Shown here in pieces: positions 35,432 to 49,000 of a DNA stretch of 64,000 nucleotides; within the stretch, counting starts at the first letter, position 1, and each line of letters begins with the position of its first letter. The position numbers and the translations under genes are program-made. The notes below the pieces were generated by a model. The model saw only the letters and a list, made by a program, of their open reading frames with translations. It searched no databases and was not told where the DNA came from. The stretch comes from Tanytarsus gracilentus (Eukaryota; Arthropoda; Insecta; Diptera; Chironomidae), in NCBI GenBank assembly GCA_038502055.1, contig JAXRKN010000045.1, positions 332,501 to 396,500 of the forward strand. Direction: 5' to 3'.

Positions 35432-36364
35432 CCCTGGTAGAACAATGAGTTCAAATTGAGCTCAAACATTGAACTATTTAGTTCAAATGAACTAAATTAG
35501 TTCGAATTGAATTCAATTTGAACTCAATTGTTGAACTAAATTTCCATGTTGAACTCTAAGGCTGAGTTCAAGATTTGAACAAGAATTTGAATTCAAGACT
35601 TGAACTAAATTCAAAGTTTTAGTTCAAAACTTGAACTCGAATTTAATTCAAGTCTTGAACTCAATTTGAATTCAAGTTTTGAACTAAAATTGGAGTATTT
35701 TGAATTAAATTTATTTCAAATTTAATTCAAAACTTGAAGTCAATTTGAATTCAAAACTTGAACTAAAATTGGGGTATTTTGAAATAAACTTGAACTCAAA
35801 TTTATTTCAAAACTTGAACTCGATTCGAATTAAAGACTTAAACAAAATTTTGGATTTTTAATATAAACTTTATTTCAAAAGTTGAACTCGATTTGAATTG
35901 ATTGAAGCCCTAAATTAAGATTTGTTCTTTGTTTTAATGTTAAAATAAATATTGAAATATTTATCTGATCCATAGTTTAATTATTACCTGATTATTACAT
36001 TATTTAGCAATTATATCTATTATATATGTGTTTTTTGACAGACACTGATGATTCCCGGATCATATTGCACTCAAACAAGCAAAACTATCGCTGATAGTTT
36101 AAATCGTCATTTTTAATTAGAAATGGTTGATATATATATATGTTTCTTCAATTTCAAAAATTTTAATGTATCAAAATGTAAACTACTAAACTTGCAAAAA
36201 AGTTTAGAAAAAAATATTTTTTCTTTAAAAAATAAATTAAAGAAATTTTTTGTTTTTTAAAATTTAAATCAAAAGACAAAAAATATTAGAGTGGTTGTGT
36301 TTGTGTGTGTGGGGTGGAAGGATAAGGGGAAAAATTTTTTTTAAAAAACCCTTTTTTTTCCCAG

Positions 36365-36378
36365 AAAAAAAAAAAAAA

Positions 36379-36469
<91 letters not shown>
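36365..36469 (+). repeat. Very long poly(A) run
   Basis: Twenty A, TTT, then 82 A, preceded by a stretch of homopolymers (AAAAACCCTTTTTTTTCCC). Reads as low-complexity DNA or a poorly resolved assembly spot. Confidence 0.9.
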
Positions 36470-36471
<2 letters not shown>

Positions 36472-36549
36472 AATAGTTGGCAAATTGATGTTAAAAATAA
36501 GAATGGTTTAAATATAGCTTTTAGCCAAAATGGATTTTAACATAAAGTT

Positions 36550-36620
36550 TCCGCAGTGGTCTCGTGGTTACGCGCGCGCTTAGCAAACAGGAGTCCTGAG
36601 TTCGAGTTCGAGTCGGCGCA
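36550..36620 (+). ncRNA. tRNA-like pol III module of FB1 (SINE-type head)
   Basis: GCAGTGGTCTCGTGGTTACG (A-box region), GCTTAGCAAACAGGAGTCC (anticodon-like region) and GAGTTCGAGTTCGAGTC (B-box region) follow the order of a tRNA. The acceptor stem does not close, so it is not a functional tRNA gene. This head is followed by an A-rich linker (AGCAAAAAAGTAAG ... AGCAAAAAAAAAATAAG) that is recognisably like the one at 62285-62400. Confidence 0.6.
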
Positions 36621-37058
36621 GCAAAAAAGTAAGAAAAATTTTTAAGTACAAAACTAATAAAAATTCCAATTTCTCTTCACATAGCAAAAAAAAAATAAGT
36701 GCGAGCAAAAAAAAGTTAGTTAAATTAACTAAAGGAACACTTGGAAAGTGGAACAGTTCAAAAGTTGAATTCAAATTGAATTCAAAAGTTGAACTAAATT
36801 TTTTTAATTTGAAAATTTGAGGGCAATTTGAGTTCAAATTTCAGTTCGAATTGAATTCAATTTGAATTCAAATTTCAGTTCGAATTGAATTCAAATCGAA
36901 AATCGAGTTCAAATTTAGTTCAAACGTATATGGGCGAGTTCAACCGTTTTCATACAAAAGCTTACCACGCGATTTGAACTGAACTGGATTTGAACTCAAC
37001 AATTGAATTCAATTCGAACTCAAATAACACCCAAATTTGAACTCGTGTTCTACCAGGG

Positions 37059-39141
37059 AAGGGCTATGAGATTTAAACTATGGAAGCTTAAGAGTGCAAA
37101 GAAAAAAATATTTTAAAAAAGTTTTAACTGTCCATCCTTTGATTCGTAGCTATTTAGCTCTAACAACATTATAAGTGTCTCTGCAAAATCTTTTTTTGCT
37201 TAAAATATCGCAGTCTCATTCAGCATGTCAAGTATCACTTAATGGAATAAACTTAACTCTTTCGTTGCCTCGCCGTATTATAATAAAACTCATTCATAGC
37301 AAAATTCTCTCTCTTTCCCTCTCTCTTCTGGAAGCATCCTTCACTTTCATAGTTCCCTCATCTTGATGGAAATGATAATTTTATGCAAATTTTCAATTTT
37401 TCCTCCTTCTTTTAAAATAGTTCGCCAGTCTCTATCTCGCTTGCTCTAGCAATTGATGAATGGTAAAACTTAAACTTTTTTCACCCATTCCGAAAGACGG
37501 AAAAACTTTTTTTTCTGGTGGAAACATCTCCGTGCAAATGACAAACTAGAAAAATTCAATTTTGAATTTCGCTTCACTTTCTTTTTTACCAACGTGCACC
37601 TCGTCATCACAGAAGCTTAGCTTTGTGGTATTTAAGAAGATGGAAAAGTCTTTTTCGTTCTCCGTTGCAATGTAAGACAATTTTATTTCTTGTCTTCATC
37701 GATTTAAGGTTTTCCGTTCAATCAAAATTATTAGAATTGATGATATAAAATTAAAATTAGAAGTTAGAACACAATTTTTACCTCATAATTATAAAAATGA
37801 TAATATTTTTTTTGTATATTTCATAAAAGCATTAATTTCAAATAAACCCATTAAAATTTTATCCTGACAGTGCATCATCATCATCTTGAGATGTTTGTGC
37901 ACTTCAGGTTGAAAAGAGAGAAGTACTTTTGCCACTTTTTCTTTCATCCGCAGTTCACTGCATTCCATGCATGGTGTTTCGCAAATATTTGCCTTAGCTG
38001 ATAAGATGCTCTCATTCTTTTTCATTTCTTTCATCACTCAAATGATACACTTTTTTCAACTTCTTCACAGCGGGTGTTTGAGGTAAGGAAGTGAATTCTT
38101 TAATTCACCGCAGCAACATGCAACGACATTGAAAATGATGTTTACTGCTTTAGGTAATCTTTGGCGTAAATATTTAACCTCTTCCCTTCGCATTGAGCGG
38201 ATTAAAGATGTCTTTTTTGCTTTCTAAACTACCACCGCTGAGTTTGTGAATGATAAAAAATCTTCACCCACGAAACTTTTTTTCACTTTTTGGCATTTAA
38301 ACTTTTCCTCTGTTATCGACACATGTATAAAAACACATTTTTTGAGGGAGAGAAACCTTTGCATAATTTCTACATGTTGTCGATAAAATATTTACAAAGA
38401 AAAATTTAAATTTTTTTAGCTTCATTTTTAGGATTTTTTTCTCTTTCATGGATTTCAGATTGGAAAATGTCTCGTAAACATAGAATTAAATATCGAAAGA
38501 TTTTTGGTGAATATTTATCGATTGAATTTAAAATTTTCACAGCACAAACACAAAAAACATCTAAAATTTTATTTTCCCCTCACACGGCAACAATGAAACC
38601 TTTTTAAAAATTTATAACACAAAATCGCGTGGTTTATTGAGAATTTTACTCAAAAATATGATTTCTCGTAAGGCACAAAAGCAGATGTTTTTAAGCTCAT
38701 TGTTCCTTTATGTTGGCTGATTTGTGAGTCTTTCGCAAGAAGTAAAAACAATGTGGTGGGAGAGGAAAAATGTGTGTTTTGAACTTGAAATTGAATTTTT
38801 ATAAACGATAAAGGAAGGAAAAAATGCTTAGCATTAAAGATTGAAGATTTGTACGTTAGAAGTAGATCTTTAAATAAAATTGCATCGTTCGGAATTTATA
38901 TATTGAAAAATATATTTTTATAATTATTTAACATACTTTTTTTGAAGGATTGACTTTTAAAATCATACATTAAGACCTAACTTACCAACTTCTATTGATC
39001 TTTTTTGCTTATCAAAGAAAATCTTCTTTTCACCCTTCAATATTGTCCAATAAATTGCAACCATATAAAATTCATAAAATCTCATATATGAAATTCATAT
39101 TGAAACTTTTTTCTCATCTGGCTTTCACGAATAACAAGGGA
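37059..39141. other. AT-rich intergenic DNA
   Basis: Nothing supported. The minus open frame at 37789-38037 shows no known domain. Confidence 0.45.
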
Positions 39142-39545
39142 GCACTCAGGAAATTTTACGAGATAAAAATAATAATGACGACGAACGATGAGTCAATTTA
39201 ATTTCAGAATGTATGCATTTTCAATTTAAAGGAATTGAAAATAAGAATTTTTTTTGTAAGACGAGAGCACTGAGGTGACGCTTAAACGCCACCCCAAAAA
39301 AACCACACTCACGTTATTTATTGATTTTATCAGGGAAACATAAAACATTAAGATTTGAAAATAATATTAATTTTGATCAATAAATCGTCTCGCGGAGATT
39401 GCTGAAATAAAAAATATTTTATGAATCAAGTCCTCATAACATTTTTTCAATTTTTCATTTTCAAATGTATACTTGACAACTCTAATATGTCTAATATCGA
39501 CTTTTTTGTTTACATGTGCTTGTGTCTTTGGTTTAACTTCGGAAA
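39142..39545 (-). repeat. Dispersed repeat family A, copy 3 (longest)
   Basis: The reverse complement matches 14470-14612 in its first third and 72-396 in the rest, joining the two partial copies into one ordered family. It contains GACTTGATTCATAAAATA, absent from copy 2, where TTATGTTATATGTTATG stands instead. Confidence 0.8.
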
Positions 39546-41585
39546 AAGCCATTTGACTAAGAAAAAATTCGTTTTGGTTCAAACATTATGCAAAATGGAT
39601 TCATCGCGTTTAAAGATCGAGGGTCAAATAAGATGCCTTTAGAGGTTACCTCTTGAATGCCTTTAGAGATTGGATAGGTTAACTAATAAGAAAGGAGCAA
39701 AATATAATTCTATACTTAGGGCAGAATTAAAATTTAAATTCTTTAAAAGATAGAATTACGAATATTTTTAAATCTAAATCTAAACCTAAATCTTTGCAAA
39801 ATGGTTGAATTTTTTAATCCAACCGTGTCCACTCGTTGCGAATTTTAAATTATTTTGCAACTATATAATCCATAAAATGCATTAAACATAGAAGATAGCT
39901 TTTGACGAACATTCTCTGTTCTTTTGATTAAATTTTAATATCCTGATACATAAGAATATTGTTGGAGCAAAGAATCCTCAAACAGAAAAAAGTAGTGAAT
40001 ACACAGACTAAGAGTTCCGGATGGATCTCATCAATCAACAAGAGCTTGTCATACTCTCGACACAAATTAAAAATTCATGTCAAAGAGCTGTGTTTTGTGA
40101 GTTGAGCGTAAAGTCACTTGAAAGAGCTAGAAGCGGTCATTTCGTTCTTATCGCTCGACTACATGTCAGTGAGCATTAGTCATTTTTTACAGAAGTTTCA
40201 TGTTCACTCCTCTCACTGGAAGGAAACAACGAATTTCATCTTCAGAGTCTTAAAAATTCCAGCAACGTTTAAAATGTTTTTCGTGTTCAATTCTCCGCTT
40301 CTACATTCATGTCGCGTCGTTGGCTGACAGCTTCACTCCCTTTATCTTTGACCCATTTTCAATTTTTCACATGCTGCTACCTTCGAATGCTGTGTTTTTA
40401 CTTTTTGCTACCGTTCTTTTGACCTCCATCGCATACTTCATAAATTGTTGCAATATTTTTAAGGCGAAGCTGTGTGAAGAAGCTTAGGACAGGTGTTGTG
40501 AACTACAAGCCAGTTTGCAGTTGAGAATGAAAAATAATTGAAACTGAAAATAAACGTAACTGAAGCATCAACATGTGAAGACATGAATTTTTCCTCACAC
40601 AAATTTTAATTCATTTAATTTAATTTTCTTCCCTATCCCACTTGTAGCACTGCATAATTAGCCCTCTTTATTTTAAAATTTAAAATATGTAACGCCACAC
40701 CAGAAACAGTTTGCAGTGATAAAAGTTCAAAAGGAAGGAGGGAGAAAATGGTTTTACTATATGAATACTAATGAGGCATTCCTTTAACTTTGAGTTTGTT
40801 ATTGCCTCGAAATTCATTACAATTTTAAAAACACATTTTACAATCATTTAAAGCTGGGCCTCTTAATCGCTCGAAAACAATCAACGACATAAGAAACGAC
40901 AGTGCGAGCTAAATAACTTTGTTGCTTAATAAAATTATAAAAACTGTGAAAGTAATGAGGAAGGAAGGAAAAAGAAGACAAAAGCGAGATTGCATCGAAC
41001 TGCATTTTGATTCATAAAAAAATAAAGCAAGGGTTCGAAAATAATTTTTAAAATCAATTTGTTAAAACCAAGTTGATCGAGAGTTCATCAAAATTGCGAA
41101 AAAAAAATAAAAACTAAAAATCAGAAGAATTTTTTCAAAAAAATTGCATATTCATCCCTCGTCATTCCTTCCTAACCGGCAAACAATTAAATTCTTTCTG
41201 CATGTCATCATTCATAAATTCTTAATTTATTTCCTCGCATGCAATATAAAAATAAACTTATATGCGAGTCGGAATGTCTCATAACAAAAAAGTCGACAGA
41301 ACGTGTGCATAACGAGCATCAAAATGAAGAAATTACCAGCTCATTCTTTTTATATTATTAAACAACCTCACGAAAAGCACGAATGAAGTGTACATGGAAC
41401 GCAAATGAGCTTTAATCCCTTCTTGTGTGAGCGCTCAAGAATCTTTGTTGTTGCAGGTCTCCGCAAAATGAGTTAAATTATTATGAGAAATAAAATTGAA
41501 TACGAAAAAATTAAAATCATTTCAATTGTTGCGAGAAAAAAGTGTTTTGGTAACTTTTAAATTTTATTAGTCTTGAGTTTTTTTT
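39546..41585. other. AT-rich intergenic DNA
   Basis: No supported gene or repeat. Confidence 0.45.
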
Positions 41586-42446
41586 AGCGTAACCCACAAA
41601 GTGGTGTAACGCTTATATGCTCGTGATTCCGTCCGTCCGTCCGTCCGTCTGTCCGTCCGTCCGTCTGCACAAGCGAGATCTCGATCCCTGGACCAGCTAG
41701 AGACTTCTAGTTTTCGCCAGATGGTAGCTCTTAGGGTCTATATGTGCAGGCACTGACTATTTTTTGAGTCATGACCTATGGTCGTGCCATGGACGGCCAT
41801 AACGTCCATTTTTCATACAAATTTTCTCTTATATGGCTTCATGGGTATCGTTGAACTCGTGATTGGACAAGAAATCGATTGGCATTGATTCGTAACTTGA
41901 CCAGGAATCGATTGACATACATGATTTTTCGAGTCGTGACCTATGGTCGTGCCACAGACAGCCAAAATGTCCATTTTTCAGAACTATGGCTTCATGGGTA
42001 TCGTTGAACTCGTGATTGGACCAGGAATCGATTGATATAGATGATTTTTGAGGAATGTCCATCATGGATGGCCAGTAGTGCCACGGACAGCCAAAATGTC
42101 CATTTTTCAGAACTATGGCTTCATGGGTATCGTTGAACTCGTAATTGGACCAGGAATCGAATGGCATTGATGATTTTTGATGAATGTCCATCATGGACGG
42201 CCAGTAGTGCCACGGACAGCCATAATGTCCATTTTTCAGAACTATGGCTTCATGTGTATCGTTGAACTCGTGATTGGACCAGGAATCTAATGACATAGAT
42301 GATTTTTGAGGAATGGTCGAACAGGACTGCCACGGACAGCCAAAGTGTCCGGATTGACTTAAACTCATTTTTTATGCACTTGATTTTCAAACACTGATCT
42401 GTTACGATGGGTTACGCGGCAACACCCACGTGTGGGTTTTGAAACA
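41586..42446 (+). mobile_element. Helentron/DINE-1-like element, copy C2
   Basis: Left end AGCGTAACCCACAAAGTGG, then a long GTCC/GTCT microsatellite (about 41632-41668), GAGATCTCG and AGCTAGAGACTT; right end ATGGGTTACGCGGC, then the ACCCACGTGTGGG hairpin and GAAACA before Ts. Instead of the 17-bp minisatellite of C1 it carries a 119-129-bp tandem unit (starts at about 41992, 42111 and 42240, plus partial units) containing GGACCAGGAATCGA and CCACGGACAGCC. The long minus-strand open frame over this array is a by-product of the repeat. Confidence 0.78.
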
Positions 42447-43088
42447 TTTTTTGAATTTTGAACCAGAAAGTTTTAAACGAAAAAATTTAATTTTCATGTT
42501 GAAAATTAATCTACAATTCGAAAAAGATTTTTAAAACAACGTTCTAAAATCTAAGAAAAAATCTTAGAGAAAAATATTCCGAAAATAAATGTACTCTCAT
42601 ACTTTTTTGTCGAGAGTCTGGTTCAATCGAGAGAAAAAAGTGGAATTTAAAAATTAAATGATCATTATCATCATTATTTGACTATTTACTCGCTTAAACT
42701 TCTCTCCGCACATTCTTCATTCTCTTCTCTTTCTAGAGAGGTTCGTATAAATTGATATTAACATCGAGATAAAAGAAGAAATGAGAATAAGACGAACACC
42801 GAAAATTGAAAAAGAATTCTAAATGTGAATCGCCGATTTTTAAAAAATATCTCAATGATGATGAAGAGATGGTTAGCTGATAAAGAGCTTAGAAATACTT
42901 ATTTAAAAGTGGAAAAGTGATCACTTCTCTTGCTCTCTCACTGAACAATGAACAATAAAATAGCCTAAAAATAAAAGCCAATGATTAGTGAGGCAGTGAA
43001 ACATGTTTAATGTCTTAAGAAATATTTTTCGAGTCAGAGCCAAGGGGGAATAGGAAGGTCCTCTACCGTTTTTTTTCTTTTTTTCCAA
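42447..43088. other. AT-rich intergenic DNA
   Basis: Nothing recognisable. Confidence 0.45.
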
Positions 43089-43091
43089 TTT

Positions 43092-43189
<98 letters not shown>
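43089..43189 (+). repeat. T10-A91 homopolymer
   Basis: Ten T then 91 A. It resembles the FB1 poly(A) run, but no retroelement body or target duplication was recognised beside it. Confidence 0.9.
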
Positions 43190-43190
<1 letters not shown>

Positions 43191-45890
43191 ACAACATAAA
43201 AATATCAATTTCAGGCTTCTAATGATGTGCTTTACGTGAGTGAAGATCTCTGATCACAACCCGACTCGCATACATAAAAAGAGATAATTTTTTGCAGTTA
43301 ATTTGCTAATTGAGAAGAAATTGGATTAAAATTAGATTTATTACCTTCGTTCTAAAAACGAGAAGAATTTGATGTTCGTGTTAGAGCAACAATTTAAAGA
43401 ATTTTATGTACCATCGATGTACAAACGAGTTATTGCTTTCTGACTTTAACAATGGAACAAGCAAGGGAACAAGTTGCGTAGTCTCATTTTTCTCTTCATA
43501 AACAATAATCGACACGAGAAACACTTTGCTTATGCAAATTGGTAAGGGTTGGGTTAAAACAAATTTTTATTTTAATGCGTTAAATAAATTAGGATTATGA
43601 ATAATAGTTTTTTAAATTACCTATTTCTTTAAAATCTAAAGTTTTATTTAAAATTGGCTATTTAATTGAATGCACATTTTAAAAAATATCCAACGGTGTA
43701 TTTTTATTTGCCAAAACCAACCTTAATTTGGCCTTACAATTAAAATAAAGGATGAAAATTCTTCCTTGTCAGTATAGTTTTTACTATTCAGATAGCTCAA
43801 AATAAAGAGATTTTTAGAAAAATAAAATTAGGCGCTAAAACTGTTTTCAAATCAATGTGTTTTGCAAAGCAGGCATGTGCATTTTTTATTTTAGTCGTTC
43901 AGCAGTTTTTGCAAATATGTGTTCATTTAATATTTTTTCAAATTTGCCATTCCTTGCAACTTTAAACAAGATATCTTGGGAGCAATAATAAGAAGCAAAA
44001 TATTTTTAACGCACTCAATTGGCTCGTTGTAAGTGCATTGTTTGTTCATTATACACTCGATTGTTCAGAAGTGGACTCGATTACTGCCTCTCTACTGCGC
44101 CGTGCTGGTAAACAAGATAACAATTCTTTTCCCCTCACTCAACATTAAAAATTATTTCCTGATACTATAATAATAATACCAACGACATCAGTAAAGTGCA
44201 TTGCTCACAGTTGAATGAACATCACAAGCTGCTTCATTAATTTTCATCTACCATTTCTATCGCCTTCGGCTGCAAGAGAAAAATCGTTCTGGGTTTAATT
44301 CCATTTTATTTAGATTTAAAAAATGATATCTTGCATTTATAATGAATAGTTTTCCATCAAAGTGATGCCACATGATGGAAGAGTGCGATAGAGTGGAGAC
44401 GAATGGAGACAGAAACATGTTTTTAAGGAAACCTACAGTATTTAAGTGAGCGATTAAATAATCACTCAAATTATATTAAAAAATTATTTTTAGACTTTAT
44501 AAAAACTTTTAAAAATTAAATTTTAAATTTTTGTCCCTTGCAAATTTTGTCATATCTTCGTTCCCTTTCAGATAAATTGAATGAAAGTGAAGCGCACAAT
44601 TAAGGGCCAAATGGAATGTAAATGTTTCAGATCAACGAGAGAGAAAATGATGAATGATGTTGGATTAAAAGCAACTTTTTGGTGGCGGTGTATTCACGCT
44701 CGTATGAATGTCACATGCTCATCATGCTCTATACATCATCGTATCACATTTTCAGTTGGTTGAATAATTTATTCGCTTTTGTCGTGACGATATTTTTCAC
44801 TTTTTTAATCTGTGTGACTGATGCTCATCAGGAGATATCAGTAAACTTGTTTTTAATGGCTTAAAGTAAGTAAAAAATTATGACTGAACGTGTGAGGTGC
44901 GCTTGGATGACAAGTTGATTATTGTAGAGAAATATCATACAATTTTTGTATTTTTTGGGTACTAAAATTTTTGTGATAATAAACTAAATTAATTCAATTA
45001 ATAAAATTAAAATTTCAAATCTCGACATGCTTCATTGCGTGATTATGTATCAAGTGTTTCTTCTAATGATCGATGTTTCAAACCTATTGCGTGTTTTCTA
45101 ATGAAAGATAGAACGTTGATAAAACTCTCAAAAGGCGTTGGAAAATAGCTTGAGGGCAGTGGCGCAAATTGTGTTAAGTGTTTCTTTTGGGAGTTGTGGC
45201 ACGAAAGGGTTTTCTTATTGTTAAAAGTGTTGCATCGAATGTGAATATTCGAGAGAATATGTATTCCTATGCAAATAGCTTTGTGACTTATTACCTGCAA
45301 TAAACAATTTTCATCCGACTCATATCACAAAGCTCAAATCAACCTTAATTGAAATCTTCTCACAACAGTGTGTTTTAATTAAAGCCTCTCTCGAAACCAT
45401 TTTTCACAATTCTATCTCTCAAACGATATACATTAAATGCTTCTCTTTGTGCATCACAATCATCACATTCTTTTGTTCTCTTATCATCAATGTCTGAAAA
45501 TGGAATGAAGAGCGCGCAGAATGATGAATTGACAATAATAAATTGTAAAAAAGAGGGAAATTATCCTTTTAGAGATTTCATCCGATTGATAGGCACCGTC
45601 GTCATTGCATATACAGGCAATTGCAGGATTAATGCTTCACTATAGTCAAAAAATGTTATTAATAACTTTTGATCATTTTTACGTAATAAATGGTTGAAAT
45701 TGAAGCATACATGAGAGTGATATTATGGAATATAAAAATATTGTTATAGAAATATTGATTTAAGCACTTGAGCGGAATTTTTTTCTTCCTTTCATTTATC
45801 ACTTGAAAAAGGGTTAAAAATCAGTTTAAGTCAATCTGGACATTTTGATTAATCCAAACAGTTATAGCTTTAAAAATAAGTTTAGCAGAC
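43190..45890. other. AT-rich intergenic DNA
   Basis: No supported feature. Confidence 0.45.
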
Positions 45891-46080
45891 AAAATTTTGA
45901 AAATTTGACTTTATATTTGACTCTAGGCTTTAAGGACCTAAGTCCTAAGTACCTCGGACCTATTCCATCCTACGCGCATCAAAGGACGAGTTCAACGAGA
46001 TACATGAAGTTATACTTCTTCAAAAATCATCAATGCCATTCGATTCCTGGTCCAATCGCGAGTTCAAGCGTACCTTAGAG
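45891..46080 (-). mobile_element. Degenerate fragment of the Helentron-like family
   Basis: GACTCTAGGCTTTAAGGACC and the following block match 59318-59385 on the same strand, and the ATCATCAATGCCATTCGATT and CGAGTTCAACGAG blocks are the reverse complement of the internal tandem unit of C2 and C3. Both ends are lost. Confidence 0.65.
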
Positions 46081-49000
46081 CTCACTTAAGAAATTCACAC
46101 TTTCAGAGAGGCCATAGAAAATGAGTTCAAATACTCGATTCCTGGGTCCGTAAAAATTGGTTCTTAGCATTTTTAGGAGGTTTAAGGACCAAACATTCGA
46201 TTAAGCATGAAAAAAATAGGCATGTCGATTTCATGATTTTTGAGGAAATTTTTTAATTTTTTCTCCTTAGTGAATTTGATAACTTAAAAACTTAATTTTA
46301 AAACTTCTTAGTGCTATAATTAATTGAACACTAAATTGAGCGAGAATTGCTTAAATATAAGCTAAGTGATAAATTATGGTATGAAATTACTTCAATTTCT
46401 GTACTTAATAGTCAAAAGCGAGAAAATTTCTCCTTAAAACCACAAAATGCATGCAATCCATTTAGAAAGTTCCTCATTTGAATAATGATGATGATGCTCG
46501 GAGCTATATGCTACAGTTAGACGAGTATCAATCAATTCTAAAATAACTGCTCTCGAACCTCAAAAACATTTCCATCTGGATGTTTGTACGCTCGGTGGCA
46601 GGATCAAGATAGACAAATTTTCAATTTATCATTTATTCATCCAATGCTGAAATCACTTTGTAGAATTTTTTTTGATTTATTTCCTCTATTTAACAACATC
46701 CGGCAAAGTGTGTGCATGATACGCTCTGGTTTGAAAATATATCGGCAGTTTTCATATCGTTGTGTTTATGAGCCATTCAATAGGGCGCAATTGAGTGCAT
46801 AATTAATTTAGATTTGCCCCCGCATGAGAGTGCAAAAAAGTTTTTCGCAAATGAGAAACAATGGAAACTTTTCCACATTACCATTTAATAACTCGCGCTA
46901 ATGCTTTTGCATCTATCAACTCATCATCATTCAGCACAGCATGAGCACAAAAATACAACAATGATTATGACAAAATGACATTAGCTTCTGGTTTAGGTGG
47001 TTGGCTTGATTGGTATGGTGGTTTGAGAGAGAAAATAAAATATTTAAAATGCAGAGCTCACCAAAAAAGTTTTTTCTGTATAAATTTTTAACTATTTCTA
47101 TAAATTCAAATTAAATTTTTTAAAAGTTAATATTTAATCTTTAAGGCAACCAAAAATTTATTCAATTTTAAAACTTTTTTGAACTTCCCCTTTCATAGAA
47201 TAATAAATTTGTTCTATGTTGATGTTGAGGCAAAGAGCCTTGCGTTCATGAGACAGAATTTAATGGAAAACTAATAAACATTTCATGGCTGCAAAATTGC
47301 TGATAAAATGCAATAAAAACCTCGCTTATGTTTTTATGCGTCTGATGATGATGAACAAAGCGAATTTTGGCATCACGGTGATATCAGGAATTCAGGTGAA
47401 ATTTTTAGCGAGAAGCACTAAAACCAAATATATAAATGAAATCCCATTTTTCATCATCACTGAAGCAAAATGTGTGCAGCAGGTCAATAGCATAATTGTC
47501 GGGTAGAGTCCATAAATATTGCCAACTCGCATTTTTGGCATCATAATGATATTATACATCGCGCATACATATTAATTGAATTTTATGACTGGATTTTTAT
47601 TATTAATGAAAAATTCCTTTTTCGTCCATATTCTCTTTTGGAGTGCTCTTCTCTGTTTTTTGGCTTGAATTATATTATTTTAGCTACATCGTGTGTGGTG
47701 GTCATTGTGACGAAGTAAATTAGTATATTTTGTAGCTACTTTATAAAATTTGGCTGATTGCAAAAAATTATTTTAAAAACACGTTAAATCTTTAAAGATT
47801 TAACAAAAAAATCTTGAATTTAAATTATCATCCCTCGCAGTCCATTCTCAAAGTATTTTTTTAACTTTTAACCAAAATTCAAATTTCTGACAGGTATTCA
47901 AAGTTTTTTACGATCTAAAAATATTCAAGAATTATTTTGCATCTGATTGCTTTAAAATTCCATGCACAGAAATTCGCTCCAAGGTGAATTTGAACCCGTA
48001 TAAAATACAAGCGCATGGCAGCAGCACGATGAATGTCACATAATTCAGATCATAACAAGGTGCTAAAGGAATATTAATGTCCTTGTCCTGGTTTCTCATG
48101 CACATAAAATATGAAACTGATGGACCCGCATCATACACATAATACACACATAGCCACTCAATTGAGTTTGTGTATCTACTTGACACATGTTTTTCATGAA
48201 CACACAACAGCATAATGCTTATGCTTTCGTCTGATGAATGCTAATAGCTGAGGACGATTCTCTTCTCATTTCCTCGAGGCCATTCACGAACATTAACAAT
48301 AATATTAAGATTCATGTTCTATTTTTTATTTGTATTCGAGGCGGCAAATGACGATAATTAAAGTCTAGGAGATGGGGGCAGAAGAAGAAAAATGATGGGC
48401 GGAAATTCAAGAAGAGTCCTAGGGATTGAAACTTTTTACATTCTATAAATTTATCCATGTTAAAAGTTGAGTCGTAAAGATAAAATTAATGTACTAAGTC
48501 AAGCAGATTTAAATTTAAAATTTTTAAAATAAAAACTTCTTGCTTTGGAATTGACATCAACATTTATTTCATTCAGAAATAGTGCGTTTTAAATGTGTTC
48601 TCCACATCAAAATGTATAAGCACATTCCCCGAAAAATAGAGAAGAAATGAAAAATGCATGAACACTCAAGTGTTTTTCTCCTTTATATAGACATCATTAT
48701 TACATCATAAATAATAAAATGCATGCTAGTCTATCTTCTCAGCATTTAATTTTCTTTTAATGTTGTAAGACATTTATTACGATTGTCGTATCTTTGTTGT
48801 TGTTGTCATTATTCCTTCTTTTTTGTCGGTTTGAGATAAAAAAGATTTTCTCTAAGAATTCATTGTCTTTCTTCTCTAGTTTTTTAATGACTTTCAAAAA
48901 GGAGAAAATTCCTCTTAAAAGACACATAATTAAAGGGAGGGATGTTGTTAAATAAAGCGAGCATGAAAATGATTTAATTTCACTCTATTTGAGCTTCTCG

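Larger units (their letters stand above)
35432..37058 (+). mobile_element. Foldback-like element FB1 with tRNA-like module
   Basis: The ends are inverted: CCCTGGTAGAACAATGAGTT (left) and CCCTGGTAGAACACGAGTT (right, inward). Each arm consists of loosely repeated, self-complementary units such as TTGAACTCAATTTGAATTCA: left arm about 35432-35910, right arm about 36755-37058. The interior holds unique AT-rich DNA, long poly(A) runs (36365-36469) and a tRNA-like sequence with A-rich linker just before the right arm. Both ends are flanked by AA, too short to prove a duplication. No transposase. FB2 (59701-62657) has the same plan and similar end sequence. Confidence 0.75.

Noticed and set aside
36286..36540. 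Poly-Phe and poly-Lys open frames
   Set aside because: Homopolymer translation; likewise 42921-43208.
36550..36620. A true tRNA gene
   Set aside because: A- and B-box-like parts are present but the acceptor stem does not pair and the B box is imperfect; the same acceptor problem applies at 62201-62285.
35432..37058. AA/AA flanks as target duplication of FB1 and FB2
   Set aside because: Two bases in AT-rich DNA are expected by chance.
41829..42368. A 179-codon minus-strand open frame, the longest in the window
   Set aside because: It reads the ~120-bp tandem unit of a non-coding Helentron-like copy; the repeated peptide follows the DNA repeat.
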